From positions 1-64,000 of the forward strand of contig NZ_NMPZ01000017.1 of assembly GCF_002224675.1 (NCBI RefSeq): DNA of 64,000 nucleotides, read 5' to 3'. Shown in pieces: positions 35,623 through 44,743 of the stretch (positions within the stretch are counted from its first letter, which is position 1; each line of letters begins with the position of its first letter). The translations under genes and the position numbers were made by a program. The notes below the pieces were generated by a model, which was not told the origin of the DNA, ran no database searches, and saw only the letters and a list, made by a program, of their open reading frames with translations. The DNA is from Segatella copri. GTDB taxonomy: Bacteria; Bacteroidota; Bacteroidia; Bacteroidales; Bacteroidaceae.

Positions 35623-36681
35623 ATGAAACAGTTTAGATTGATCCTTATATTATGGCTATGTATGGCAATGAATGCCAAGGCCAACGAGACCACAGCTAAT
35701 TTACTTCAACAAGGAGATAGCTGTTTGAGTAGATATGATGTGTTTCATGCAACCCAATACTACCAAAAGTATTTGGAAGCAAATCCATCTCACCTGGGAG
35801 CACGCAGGAAACTGGCTTCCTGCTACCGGAAAGTAGGCAACTACACCGCCTGCATTTCTTGCCTAGACAAGATTCCATCAGATAGCATCAACCACGAAGA
35901 CATGCGAATGTTCTATTATGCATATCTCAATCAGAACAACAATGACAAGGTTTCTCTCTGGGGTGAACGCATCGCATTCTTATTCCCATACGACAGTGAA
36001 ATTATCGCTTCGCTTGCCGTACATTACAATGGGGTGAACAAACCAGACAGAGCAGAAAAAGTGGCGAAGAATTACATTTTTCAATGCGATTCCACGAACT
36101 TATATGTCAACAAGGAATATGCCTATTCCCTATTCATGCAATTCAAATACGATGAGGCTATACCCTTGTATGAGAAACTGATAGCGCAAGGATTTGATAA
36201 TTTCGAATCCAATTTCATCCTTGGCCTCTGTTATGAGGACCTGCCGGACAATGAAAAGGCGCTGAAACATTACCAGAAAGCAGTTCAGTTCAAAAGCGAC
36301 AATGCCACTTGCCTTTTCCACTTGGCTTTGATAGAAAAATCCTTCTGCATGGATTCATTGTCTATGGCTCATTTCAACCAGTCGTTAGAGGTTTCCTTGC
36401 CAAAAGACAGAGCTTTGCGAACCTATAAATGGCTAGCCGACTTACATTTTCAACACAGCCGATATGCGGACGCAGCCCGTGACTTTGAGCTATGCACCTT
36501 ATACGATGAGGAAGATAATCCTCTCAACCATTACAATGCCGCCCAAATGTTCATCGCTTCCAAGAACAAGCTGAAAGCGAAACAGCATCTCCAGATGTTC
36601 TTAGCAAATGCAAACAGACTGGAAGATAAAAAAGAGGCAGAGCAACTCATATCCAAAGCCAAAGAGCAACTCAAGCAATAA
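35623..36681 (+). CDS. periplasmic tetratricopeptide-repeat protein
   Basis: 352 aa, signal peptide MKQFRLILILWLCMAMNAKA. The mature part is TPR repeats throughout: FHATQYYQKYLEANPSHLGA, YDEAIPLYEKLIAQGFDNFE, NEKALKHYQKAVQFKSDN and YADAARDFELCTLYDEED. No enzyme motif is seen. It lies 12 nt after the TonB-like gene and 21 nt before the outer membrane receptor gene, so it is likely a periplasmic adaptor of the same module. Confidence 0.85.
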   Translation: MKQFRLILILWLCMAMNAKANETTANLLQQGDSCLSRYDVFHATQYYQKYLEANPSHLGARRKLASCYRKVGNYTACISCLDKIPSDSINHEDMRMFYYAYLNQNNNDKVSLWGERIAFLFPYDSEIIASLAVHYNGVNKPDRAEKVAKNYIFQCDSTNLYVNKEYAYSLFMQFKYDEAIPLYEKLIAQGFDNFESNFILGLCYEDLPDNEKALKHYQKAVQFKSDNATCLFHLALIEKSFCMDSLSMAHFNQSLEVSLPKDRALRTYKWLADLHFQHSRYADAARDFELCTLYDEEDNPLNHYNAAQMFIASKNKLKAKQHLQMFLANANRLEDKKEAEQLISKAKEQLKQ

Positions 36682-36702
36682 CCATCAAACTCACATAAAT
36701 AC

Positions 36703-38778
36703 ATGAAAATAAATTTAATCTTAGGTTCAGCATTATTGCTGAGCCAGCCCCTTTACGCTCAAAACGAAGAGGCAAAAGACACGCTTACCGCCCAGATGAT
36801 GATGCAAAACCTGCCAGAGGTTTTCGTCAAGGCGACACGTCCTATCGTCAAGGCAGAAAGAGGACAGTTGGTTTACAACATGCCACTGCTCATAGAGAAA
36901 ATGCCGGCAGACAACGCTTATGATGCCCTTACCCGAATACCAGGAGTAAACGAACTAAACGGCAACATCAATTATGCTGGAAAGGAACTGACTCTCATCA
37001 TCAACGGCAAACCAACCACGCTCAATTACACACAACTGGCAGAGCGATTAAAAGCCATGCCCGCATCACAATTAGCCAAAGCCGAAGTGATGCTGGCAGC
37101 GCCAGCACGCTTACATGTTCATGGAATAGTCATCAACCTGATTACCAAAGACTATGTTGGAAAGAGCCTGCTTTCAGGACAAATACAAAGCATCTGGAGC
37201 CAAAGCAAATACGGAGAAGGGGAAGGCAAAGGCAACCTGCTGTTCCAAAAAGGAAAATTCGGACTGGATGCCATGTATTCATTTACAGATGGAACATCAT
37301 ACGGAGAGACAACCACCAATGCCAATCATCCCCTTCAAGGGAAACGAGTAGCGTATCATGACAAGGCCTCACAGAAAACCCTTGGATTGACTCACAACTA
37401 TCGCTTGGGACTGAGTTATACATTTGCTGATAACCACCAGCTATCCCTGGCATATACAGGAAAATGGGATAGCAGCCATCCTCATCATGAAACGATGGGA
37501 ACAAACACATCCCAGCAACAGGGCAATGAACATACCTACCTGCACAATGTAGATGCCAGCTACAACCTGCCCTTTGGACTACAAATAGGCATATCCTATC
37601 TCAACTACCAAAATCCCAGCCAGCAATATCTGGAAGGAACAATACTTGACGAAGAGCGTATTCTATACACAAACAGCAAGCAGGTAATAGACAAATGGCT
37701 TTTCACCGCCGATCAATCCCACTCATTGAAGAAGGGTTGGGAACTGTCGTATGGTATGAAATTCCAAAACAGCAACAACAGAAGCTACCAAACCACGACC
37801 AACAAGGATGGAGCAGACATTCCAGATGCAACCAGCCAGGTGAATATCGAAGAAAGAATCTTGAGTTTCTATGGCGGCATAAGCAAACAAATAAACGAGC
37901 GAATCAGCTTGGAAGCCTCTGTCGAAGCAGAGCAATACCATTCTCCACAATGGAACAAATGGCATATTTATCCCACACTTAATGCATCGTGGAAAGCCAA
38001 TCCTGTCAACATACTCAACTTATCCTTCAGTTCCAGCTCACAGTTTCCTAGCTATTGGTCAACTATGAGCAGCATTTACTATGCCTCTACCTATATGGAG
38101 ATATGGGGAAATCCTCATCTCAAGCCTTACTCTACATACGAGACCAACCTGATGTGGACAATCAAAAGTCGCCATACATTGATGGCATTTGCAGAGTTCC
38201 AACCCAACTATTCTGTGCAGTTGCCTTATCAGACTACCGACCACCTGGCAGCCATTATGAAGGAGACCAATTTCGACTATAATCATACTATAGGCATTAG
38301 AGCATCGACGACTTTCGGTATAGGCAATTGGATGAGCGGAAGTGTTTCGGCAACAGGAATCTACAGACATGACAAGAGTAACGATTTCTTTGACTTGCCC
38401 TTCAATCGCAAACATATCTCTGCCATTCTTGCCGGAAATCTATCCGCCCAGCTTAGCCGAAGCCATCACATCCATTTCATACTTAACCCATTCTATCAGT
38501 CGAAAGCCATTCAAGGACTCTATGACATCAAATCAGTCTTTCTCTTGAATGCTATGTTGAGATGGGCTTCCGATAATGATAAATGGAGCATTGTGGTTAA
38601 AGGCAGCAACATCTTCAACGAGGGATTCTCCACAAAATCAGTACAAGGCAATCAAGACTACCACATGAACATCAAGCAAGATTGGACATCTGCCTCCATC
38701 TCCATCATCTGTAAGATAGGCAAGTACAAGGAAAAGAGGACCAAGGACGTGGATACTTCCAGAATGGGAGTAAACTAG
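36703..38778 (+). CDS. TonB-dependent-receptor-like outer membrane beta-barrel protein
   Basis: 691 aa, signal peptide MKINLILGSALLLSQPLYA. The N-terminus holds a plug-like domain (VFVKATRPIVKAERGQLVY, YDALTRIPGVNELNG, LTLIINGKPTTLNYTQLAE). A beta-barrel follows with many aromatic strands, and the barrel ends in a basic tail (KEKRTKDVDTS), not in the usual aromatic residue. It has no carboxypeptidase-like domain, so it is not SusC-type. Family likely OMP_b-brl_3. It is last in the LytTR operon. The ligand is unknown. Confidence 0.85.
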   Translation: MKINLILGSALLLSQPLYAQNEEAKDTLTAQMMMQNLPEVFVKATRPIVKAERGQLVYNMPLLIEKMPADNAYDALTRIPGVNELNGNINYAGKELTLIINGKPTTLNYTQLAERLKAMPASQLAKAEVMLAAPARLHVHGIVINLITKDYVGKSLLSGQIQSIWSQSKYGEGEGKGNLLFQKGKFGLDAMYSFTDGTSYGETTTNANHPLQGKRVAYHDKASQKTLGLTHNYRLGLSYTFADNHQLSLAYTGKWDSSHPHHETMGTNTSQQQGNEHTYLHNVDASYNLPFGLQIGISYLNYQNPSQQYLEGTILDEERILYTNSKQVIDKWLFTADQSHSLKKGWELSYGMKFQNSNNRSYQTTTNKDGADIPDATSQVNIEERILSFYGGISKQINERISLEASVEAEQYHSPQWNKWHIYPTLNASWKANPVNILNLSFSSSSQFPSYWSTMSSIYYASTYMEIWGNPHLKPYSTYETNLMWTIKSRHTLMAFAEFQPNYSVQLPYQTTDHLAAIMKETNFDYNHTIGIRASTTFGIGNWMSGSVSATGIYRHDKSNDFFDLPFNRKHISAILAGNLSAQLSRSHHIHFILNPFYQSKAIQGLYDIKSVFLLNAMLRWASDNDKWSIVVKGSNIFNEGFSTKSVQGNQDYHMNIKQDWTSASISIICKIGKYKEKRTKDVDTSRMGVN

Positions 38779-38793
38779 CGAAATTCTTAGAAT

Positions 38794-38869
38794 ATCGTCA
38801 GTAAACAAGCGTACTTTCTTAAAAAATCGTCTATAAACACGCTATTTTCAGATAAAAGTAGTATCTTTG
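38794..38869 (+). promoter_or_regulatory. proC promoter with 32-bp spaced direct repeat
   Basis: TATCTTTG at 38862-38869 is the -7 element. ATCGTC-nn-TAAACA occurs at 38794-38807 and again at 38826-38839, 32 bp apart, about three helical turns, the second copy on the -33 region. It may bind a dimeric regulator, perhaps the XRE-cupin protein encoded in the operon (inference). Confidence 0.55.
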
Positions 38870-38901
38870 CACCGTAATTGCATTTTAACTATAAGACGAC
38901 A

Positions 38902-39684
38902 ATGAAAATAACAATTATCGGAGCAGGTGCTATGGGCGGTGCTATGGCAGAAGGACTCTTGCAGAGCGAGAAGTTCACTCCATCAGATATTACGGTATCA
39001 GACCATAACCAACCAGTATTGGATCACTTCGCAAGCGAAGGAGCCAGCGTAACCCTCGACAACCAGTTGGCTTGCCACGGCGCAGACATCATCTGCGTTG
39101 TAGTAAAACCATGGTGTGTAGAGAAGACATTGAAGGGAATCAAGGATGCACTCAACTACAAGAGCCAGAAACTCGTGGTCGTTGCAGCCGGTGTGCCATC
39201 AGCCAACATCAAGGAGTGGTTAGATAAGGATGGTATTACCCCAACCTTCTTCCTCGTGATGCCAAATATCGCCATCGCCTACAAGCAGTCGATGACCTTC
39301 ATCACTCCTGTAGATGCATCTGCTACAGAAATCCAGCAGATTACAGAAATCTTCGATGAATTGGGCGAAAGCCTCATCATGGAAGAACGTCTCTTCCCTG
39401 CTGCCACAGCCATGTCATGTGCCATTGCTTATGCGATGCGCTATGTAAGAGCCAATGTGGAAGGCGGTGTAGAGATGGGCTTCAAGGCTAAGGATGCCCA
39501 AAAGATTGTCTTGCAGACCATCAAGGGTGCTGTAGAACTGCTTCAGGAAACAGGCGAACACCCAGAGGCTGCCATTGATAAGGTTACTACTCCTGGCGGC
39601 TGCACCATCAAGGGCCTCAACACCATGGAACAGGGCGGCTTTACCAGCGCAGTGATCAATGGTTTGCTGGCAGGAAAAAGATAA
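38902..39684 (+). CDS. proC: pyrroline-5-carboxylate reductase
   Basis: 260 aa from ATG 38902, giving the Rossmann start MKITIIGAGAMGGAMAEGLL; eight further upstream codons are in frame but unlikely. Other family marks are VVVAAGVPSANI and MPNIAIA. At about 185-250 is the helical dimer domain with TPGGCTIKGL. It reduces pyrroline-5-carboxylate to proline with NAD(P)H. It begins the second part of the arg/pro cluster. Confidence 0.96.
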   Translation: MKITIIGAGAMGGAMAEGLLQSEKFTPSDITVSDHNQPVLDHFASEGASVTLDNQLACHGADIICVVVKPWCVEKTLKGIKDALNYKSQKLVVVAAGVPSANIKEWLDKDGITPTFFLVMPNIAIAYKQSMTFITPVDASATEIQQITEIFDELGESLIMEERLFPAATAMSCAIAYAMRYVRANVEGGVEMGFKAKDAQKIVLQTIKGAVELLQETGEHPEAAIDKVTTPGGCTIKGLNTMEQGGFTSAVINGLLAGKR

Positions 39685-39707
39685 AACAACCAATAAAATA
39701 TTCGATT

Positions 39708-40262
39708 ATGGACGAAGCTATCAAGCAAATCGGTGAAAGACTGAAAGGTCTCCGTGAAGTTCTCAACATTCCTGCAGAGGAGGTGGCTGAACTTTGCGAA
39801 ATCAGTCTTGACCACTATCTCAAGATTGAGTCGGGAGAAGCCGACCCTTCTGTGTATCGACTTTCAAAGATTTCAAAGCGATACGGCATCGACCTCGACG
39901 TATTGCTCTTCGGCGAGGAACCTCGCATGAAGGGATACTACGTAACCCGCAAGGGACAGGGACCGGAGATAGACCGCAACAACCAGTATAAATACCAGAG
40001 CCTTGCCGTAGGATTCAAGGATAGAAAGGTGAATCCGTTTATGGTACAGGTGGATCCGTTGCCAGGCGACAAGAAGCCGAACAAGAACGGACACGACGGA
40101 CAGGAATATGATTATGTGATTGAGGGACAGCTGGAAGTTACCATCGAAGAGAAGGTGATGGTGCTGAACCCTGGCGACAGCATCTACTTCGACAGTAGAA
40201 AGTCGCATTGTTTCCGCTCACTTAATGGTGAGCCAGCCAAGTTCCTTTGCATCATCATTTAA
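39708..40262 (+). CDS. XRE-family regulator with C-terminal cupin domain
   Basis: 184 aa. Residues 1-65 are a helix-turn-helix (ERLKGLREVLNIPAEEVAE, DHYLKIESGEADPS). Residues about 110-184 are a cupin_2 barrel (EYDYVIEGQLEVTIEEKVMV, LNPGDSIYFDSRKSHCF). This architecture is typical of small-metabolite-sensing repressors. It lies 23 nt after proC and its stop is 32 nt before the synthetase ATG. Its natural ligand could be an acyl compound used by the synthetase (inference). Confidence 0.92.
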   Translation: MDEAIKQIGERLKGLREVLNIPAEEVAELCEISLDHYLKIESGEADPSVYRLSKISKRYGIDLDVLLFGEEPRMKGYYVTRKGQGPEIDRNNQYKYQSLAVGFKDRKVNPFMVQVDPLPGDKKPNKNGHDGQEYDYVIEGQLEVTIEEKVMVLNPGDSIYFDSRKSHCFRSLNGEPAKFLCIII

Positions 40263-40294
40263 GTTTCCTTATATCATTATTTAGAAGAGTAACT

Positions 40295-41956
40295 ATGATC
40301 GAGAGATTTCTTAAACAGACAAAATTCACTTCAGAGCAAGACTTCAAGGAGCATCTGGAGTTTATCATACCAGAAGATTTCAACTTTGCCTACGACGTGA
40401 TGGACGAATGGGCAAAGATCAAACCAGACCACGTGGCGCTGCTTTGGGCAAGTGAACGTGGCGAAGAAATCCGTTTTACATACAAGGACCTGAAGGAGCA
40501 GAGCGACAAGGCTGCCGCTTACTTCCAAAGTCTCGGTATCGGTCACGATGATAAGGTGATGCTGATTCTGAAGCGTCACTATCAGTGGTGGCTTGCCATG
40601 CTCGGCCTCCACAAGTTGGGTGCCGTAGCCATCCCTGCCACCCACATGCTTACCAAGCACGACATCGTTTACCGCAACAATGCAGCAAGCGTGAAGGCTA
40701 TCATCTGCTGCGGCGATGATTACGTGGTAGAGCAGGTTAATCAGGCAATGCCAGAGAGTCCGACTGTCAAGACATTGATCAGTATCGGTCCGGATATCCC
40801 TGAAGGTTTCCACGACTGGATGAAGGAATGGAACGAATGTGCTCCTTTTGTTCGCCCTGGACATGTAAACTCTAATGAAGATACCCTGCTGATGTACTTC
40901 ACATCTGGAACCACTGGCGAGCCTAAGATGGTGGCACACGATCACCTCTATGCCCTCGGTCATCTGACCACGGGTGTATACTGGCATAATCTCCACGAGA
41001 ATTCCATCCATCTTACCGTAGCCGATACCGGTTGGGGCAAGGCTGTATGGGGCAAGCTCTATGGACAATGGTTTGCCGGAGCCACCGTCTTCGTCTTCGA
41101 CCACGAGAAATTTACGGCTGATAAGATCATGCGCCAGATTGAGAAGTATCACATCACCTCTTTCTGTGCCCCTCCTACCATCTATCGCTTCATGATCCAG
41201 GAGGATTTCTCCAAGTATGACCTCAGCAGTCTTGAATACTGCACCACTGCGGGTGAGGCTATGAACCCATCCGTGGCAGAGACCTTCCAGAAACTTACTG
41301 GTGTTCAGATTTACGAGGGCTTCGGACAGACTGAGACTACGATGACACTCGGAACCTTCCCTTGGATCAAGCCAAAGCCAGGAAGCATGGGCAAGCCAAA
41401 CCCACAATATGATGTTCACATCCTGCGCCCAGACATGACGGAATGCGAGGATGGTGAAAAGGGCGAGATTTGCATCCGCATCGGTGACCATAAGCCTATC
41501 GGTCTCTTCAAATATTACTATCGTGACGAGAAGCAGACCAAATCGGTTTGGCATGATGGTTACTATCATACGGGCGATATGGCTTGGCGTGATGAGGAAG
41601 GCTACTTCTGGTTTGAGGGAAGAATCGATGACGTGATCAAGAGTTCGGGCTACCGTATCGGTCCTTTCGAGGTAGAGAATGCCCTGATGACTCACCCTGC
41701 CGTAGTAGAGTGCGCCATCACCGGTGTGCCAGACCCAATCCGCGGTATGGTTGTCAAGGCAACCGTCGTACTAAAGGATGAATACAAGAGTATGGCAGGT
41801 CCAGACCTCATCAAGAAGCTACAGGATCATGTGAAGCACGAGACTGCTCCTTATAAATATCCTCGCATCATCGAATTCGTAGATGAATTGCCAAAGACCA
41901 TCTCAGGCAAGATTCGAAGAGTAGAGATTCGAGAAAAAGACAATAAAAAGAAATAA
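40295..41956 (+). CDS. acyl-CoA synthetase (AMP-forming)
   Basis: 553 aa from ATG 40295; a frame starting at 40247 overlaps the cupin gene. AMP-binding motif YFTSGTTGEPKMVAHDH (A3), YEGFGQTETT (A5), YHTGDMAWRDEEGYFW (A7) and RIDDVIKSSGYRIGPFEVE (A8), and the catalytic lysine in PKTISGKIRRVEIR (A10). It activates a short or medium-chain carboxylic acid to its CoA thioester. The partner regulator upstream is an XRE-cupin protein. It might supply an acyl-CoA for the N-acyl-glutamate route, but nothing in the sequence proves this. Confidence 0.92.
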   Translation: MIERFLKQTKFTSEQDFKEHLEFIIPEDFNFAYDVMDEWAKIKPDHVALLWASERGEEIRFTYKDLKEQSDKAAAYFQSLGIGHDDKVMLILKRHYQWWLAMLGLHKLGAVAIPATHMLTKHDIVYRNNAASVKAIICCGDDYVVEQVNQAMPESPTVKTLISIGPDIPEGFHDWMKEWNECAPFVRPGHVNSNEDTLLMYFTSGTTGEPKMVAHDHLYALGHLTTGVYWHNLHENSIHLTVADTGWGKAVWGKLYGQWFAGATVFVFDHEKFTADKIMRQIEKYHITSFCAPPTIYRFMIQEDFSKYDLSSLEYCTTAGEAMNPSVAETFQKLTGVQIYEGFGQTETTMTLGTFPWIKPKPGSMGKPNPQYDVHILRPDMTECEDGEKGEICIRIGDHKPIGLFKYYYRDEKQTKSVWHDGYYHTGDMAWRDEEGYFWFEGRIDDVIKSSGYRIGPFEVENALMTHPAVVECAITGVPDPIRGMVVKATVVLKDEYKSMAGPDLIKKLQDHVKHETAPYKYPRIIEFVDELPKTISGKIRRVEIREKDNKKK

Positions 41957-41961
41957 TGATT

Positions 41962-42003
41962 GTTGGAGCAAAGAATTTGATTTTTCAAATCCTTTGCTCC
42001 AAC
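41962..42003 (+). terminator. hairpin between acyl-CoA synthetase and proB
   Basis: GTTGGAGCAAAG pairs with CTTTGCTCCAAC around an AT-rich centre. There is no U-tract; proB follows 16 nt later, so read-through or partial attenuation is likely. Confidence 0.55.
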
Positions 42004-42019
42004 TAAATATCAGCATAAA

Positions 42020-42802
42020 ATGGGAAAAAGAATCGTAGTAAAAGTGGGCAGCAACGTGCTGACACGAGAAGACGGAAAACTGGATGTAACGAGAATGTCG
42101 GCAATTGTGGATCAGATTGTCTGGCTCAGAAAGCACGATTATGAGGTGATTCTGGTATCTTCTGGTGCCGTGGCTGCCGGAAGAGCCGAACTGCACGTTG
42201 ACCACCATCTGGACAGCGTGGAGCAACGCCAGTTGTTCTCTGCCATCGGACAGGTGAAACTCGTTGGTCTCTATTACAACCTTTTCCGCGAATACAAGAT
42301 CAAGATAGGTCAGGTATTGACCATGAAGGAGAATTTCGGTGCCGAGGAGCAGTATAAGAACCAGGAAGCCTGCATGCAGGTGATGCTGGAAAACAACGTG
42401 CTCCCTATCGTCAACGAGAACGATACCGTGTGCATCACCGAGCTGATGTTTACCGATAACGATGAGTTGTCAGGCTTGATTGCCAAGATGATGAATGCCG
42501 ACACCTTGATCCTATTAAGTAATGTGGATGGCATCTACAATGGCGACCCAAGCGAGCCAACCACCCGCATCATCCCATCGGTTTATTACGACCGCGACAT
42601 CAGCGAGTATATCCTTGCCAGCAAGAGCAGCCACGGCAGAGGCGGTATGACATCGAAAGTAAAGACCGCTCACGACGTAGCCAATGCCGGCATCAAGGTG
42701 ATCATCGCCAACGGCAATACGCCAAACATTCTCATCAATCTGAAGGAACATCCGATGGAGACCCTTCATACCGAGTTTGTGGCAAGACCTAAAGAGAAGT
42801 AG
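42020..42802 (+). CDS. proB: glutamate 5-kinase, short form without PUA domain
   Basis: 260 aa. Amino-acid kinase fold: IVVKVGSNVLT at residues 5-15, VSSGAVAAG, NENDTVCITELMFTDNDELS and the ATP-binding region LILLSNVDGIYNGDPS, GGMTSKVKTAHDVANAG. It phosphorylates glutamate as the first step of proline synthesis. Many ProB proteins are about 365 aa and carry a C-terminal PUA domain; this one stops right after the kinase domain. It has its own terminator at 42828-42872. A diverged, broken piece of a second proB lies at 47734-47934. Confidence 0.95.
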   Translation: MGKRIVVKVGSNVLTREDGKLDVTRMSAIVDQIVWLRKHDYEVILVSSGAVAAGRAELHVDHHLDSVEQRQLFSAIGQVKLVGLYYNLFREYKIKIGQVLTMKENFGAEEQYKNQEACMQVMLENNVLPIVNENDTVCITELMFTDNDELSGLIAKMMNADTLILLSNVDGIYNGDPSEPTTRIIPSVYYDRDISEYILASKSSHGRGGMTSKVKTAHDVANAGIKVIIANGNTPNILINLKEHPMETLHTEFVARPKEK

Positions 42803-42827
42803 AATTTTGTATAAAAATAAACGTTAT

Positions 42828-42872
42828 CGCTATTACATAATTTGTGTTCAACAACTATGTAATGGCGTTTTT
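42828..42872 (+). terminator. terminator after proB
   Basis: CGCTATTACATA (42828-42839) pairs with TATGTAATGGCG (42856-42867), one mismatch, followed by five T. It marks the left edge of the second insertion in the arg/pro cluster. The 274-bp spacer after proB holds this and the promoter at 43022. Confidence 0.75.
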
Positions 42873-43021
42873 CTGTCTTATATACAACAATTTCAATATA
42901 GATATGGTGTGATTTCCAGTTGGATAAAGTTAAAAAATGCAATATCAATTGGAGGTTCACATGATTTTACCGATAATCACGAGAAAAAACTAATACTCAC
43001 TCCACCCCCCCAGGTTTTCCG

Positions 43022-43029
43022 TATCTTTG
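43022..43029 (+). promoter_or_regulatory. promoter -7 element of the lipoprotein operon
   Basis: TATCTTTG followed by CAGCG; ATG 43077 is about 41 nt after the expected start. Confidence 0.65.
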
Positions 43030-43076
43030 CAGCGTGAAAATAATTAATGTATAATCTTATAAAAAAACGACACGCT

Positions 43077-44741
43077 ATGAAGAAAGTGAACAAGATGAAT
43101 TTTCTTTTAGAAGAAACAAGCAAGTGGCTATTATCATTAGGACTCATTATCTCAATGGGAGCCTGCAGTGACAACGATTCTGACGAGAATGTGCCTAATC
43201 CAGGACATACTCCACTGACAGATGTTCAAGTAGCGCCACGCAATCCTTACCTGGCATCCGAACATTATAGTATCACGCATTTCAATTCAGCGCAGACCGA
43301 CGCTTTCCCTTATGCAGTGAAGGATGGTATATTCACCGTGAATCCGGAGAATTGTGCTTCTACCTGGAGCGGACCTGTCAACCTGATGACACTCTCCTCT
43401 ACCTCACCAGATTACATGTGGGGTATGAGCAGCGACCGCGTATCCTATATCAACGTAAAAGACGGAAAGTTTGAGCGCATTGTCGAAGCGGAACTTCCAG
43501 ACATCAAGAAGCATACCAAGGAAGAGTTAGAAAAACTGACTGCCGACTATTCATCACTGAATGACTTGACCCAAGCGGCAACAGACATCCTGGGACAGAT
43601 GCCACAGATGTCGATGGCGAACGGATGCTACGTTTTGTGCGACAAGGACAATTATGTATATATCAATGCTGGAAGAAAGCTGTCTCGATATCGTCTCAAG
43701 AACGCCTCCAAGCCTGAGGAAGGAATCATGTTGGACAACACGATAAACCTGGCTTCCAACATAGCCAATTCACGCACCCTTGTAGGAGTATCCATGACAT
43801 TTGATGGTCATCTGATTGTTGCGGCTCAACGTTGCCTGTTGATGCTAGACCGTGGCTTGACTACCATAGAGGATACCTATACCCTGCCTACAGACCAGAT
43901 ATTGACCAATTCCGTCTCAGTGGACGAAAACTCTGTCTATGTGGCGAGCAACAGCACCGAGCCTAACGGCAAGGGATTGATGCAGCGCATTATCTGCAAG
44001 AATGGCAAGTTCTCTACAGATGCTTCCGAAGGTGCTTGGCAAGCTTCTTATGATGGAGGTCCTGCTGCTCCTTGCATTAAATTGGGCTATGGTACTGGCT
44101 CCACTCCTACCTTGATGGGATTTGGTAGCGACGAAGACAAACTCGTTGTCATCACCGATGGCAGCAAACGCATGAAGTTAGCAGCATTCTGGCGAGACGA
44201 GATTCCTACAGATGCCAAGGTCATTGAAGAAGGCAACCCTAGATTGGCGGGAGTGTTTGAAGTATCATGCGGACTTCCTGTCTCTACTGAGTGGGTGCAG
44301 TCAGAACAGTCGGTAGTAGTAGGCGGCTATGAGGCTTTCGTTGTAAACAACATCAAGGAAACTGCCGAAAAAGCTACAGACAAGATTATCGGTGTATTGG
44401 CGATTGGTCCTCTCTTGGAAGGTCCAAAAGGCGTGGAGTGTGTACGTTGGAATGTAAAGGACAACAAATGGGAGGCTCTTTGGAGTCGCTCTGACATAAG
44501 TTCTATAAGTATGATTCCTGCTGTTAGCACTGCTTCTGACATGGTCTTCGTAAATGGTTGGTACGATAATACAGGTTGGAAGATTACAGGTTTGGATTGG
44601 GCAACAGGCAAGACTCGCCACCAAGTGAATCTGGGTAAAAGTAATCGAGGCAATGGCGCATATGCCATCTTGCAGTACTTCCCGAATGGTGACTTATTGT
44701 TTAATTCGGTGGCAGGACCTTTCCGTGCCCCATTAAAGTAA
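43077..44741 (+). CDS. unknown lipoprotein, beta-propeller-like
   Basis: 554 aa from ATG 43077; the frame also opens at 43047 and has a second ATG at 43095. A lipoprotein signal ends at SLGLIISMGACSDND. The mature protein is a series of strands separated by loops, such as DYMWGMSSDRVSYINV, NYVYINAGRKLSRYRL, DGHLIVAAQRCLLMLD, NSVYVASNSTEPNGKG and DLLFNSVAGPF; the spacing fits a beta-propeller. I know no family for it. It ends 2 nt before a second lipoprotein gene with a similar lipobox, followed by a membrane regulator: a three-gene unit of unknown job. Confidence 0.75.
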   Translation: MKKVNKMNFLLEETSKWLLSLGLIISMGACSDNDSDENVPNPGHTPLTDVQVAPRNPYLASEHYSITHFNSAQTDAFPYAVKDGIFTVNPENCASTWSGPVNLMTLSSTSPDYMWGMSSDRVSYINVKDGKFERIVEAELPDIKKHTKEELEKLTADYSSLNDLTQAATDILGQMPQMSMANGCYVLCDKDNYVYINAGRKLSRYRLKNASKPEEGIMLDNTINLASNIANSRTLVGVSMTFDGHLIVAAQRCLLMLDRGLTTIEDTYTLPTDQILTNSVSVDENSVYVASNSTEPNGKGLMQRIICKNGKFSTDASEGAWQASYDGGPAAPCIKLGYGTGSTPTLMGFGSDEDKLVVITDGSKRMKLAAFWRDEIPTDAKVIEEGNPRLAGVFEVSCGLPVSTEWVQSEQSVVVGGYEAFVVNNIKETAEKATDKIIGVLAIGPLLEGPKGVECVRWNVKDNKWEALWSRSDISSISMIPAVSTASDMVFVNGWYDNTGWKITGLDWATGKTRHQVNLGKSNRGNGAYAILQYFPNGDLLFNSVAGPFRAPLK

Positions 44742-44743
44742 AT

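Noticed and set aside
40331-41695. Long open frame (454 codons) on the minus strand opposite the acyl-CoA synthetase
   Set aside because: It lies wholly inside a well-supported gene on the other strand, has no family motif and no promoter; a shadow of codon usage.
42828-42872. Possible relic of the ATPase leader right after proB
   Set aside because: A 12-nt string (ATGTAATGGCGT) is shared with the leaders of both ATPase relics and both places have a CATTACA-type dyad, but the rest does not align; it works as a plain proB terminator.
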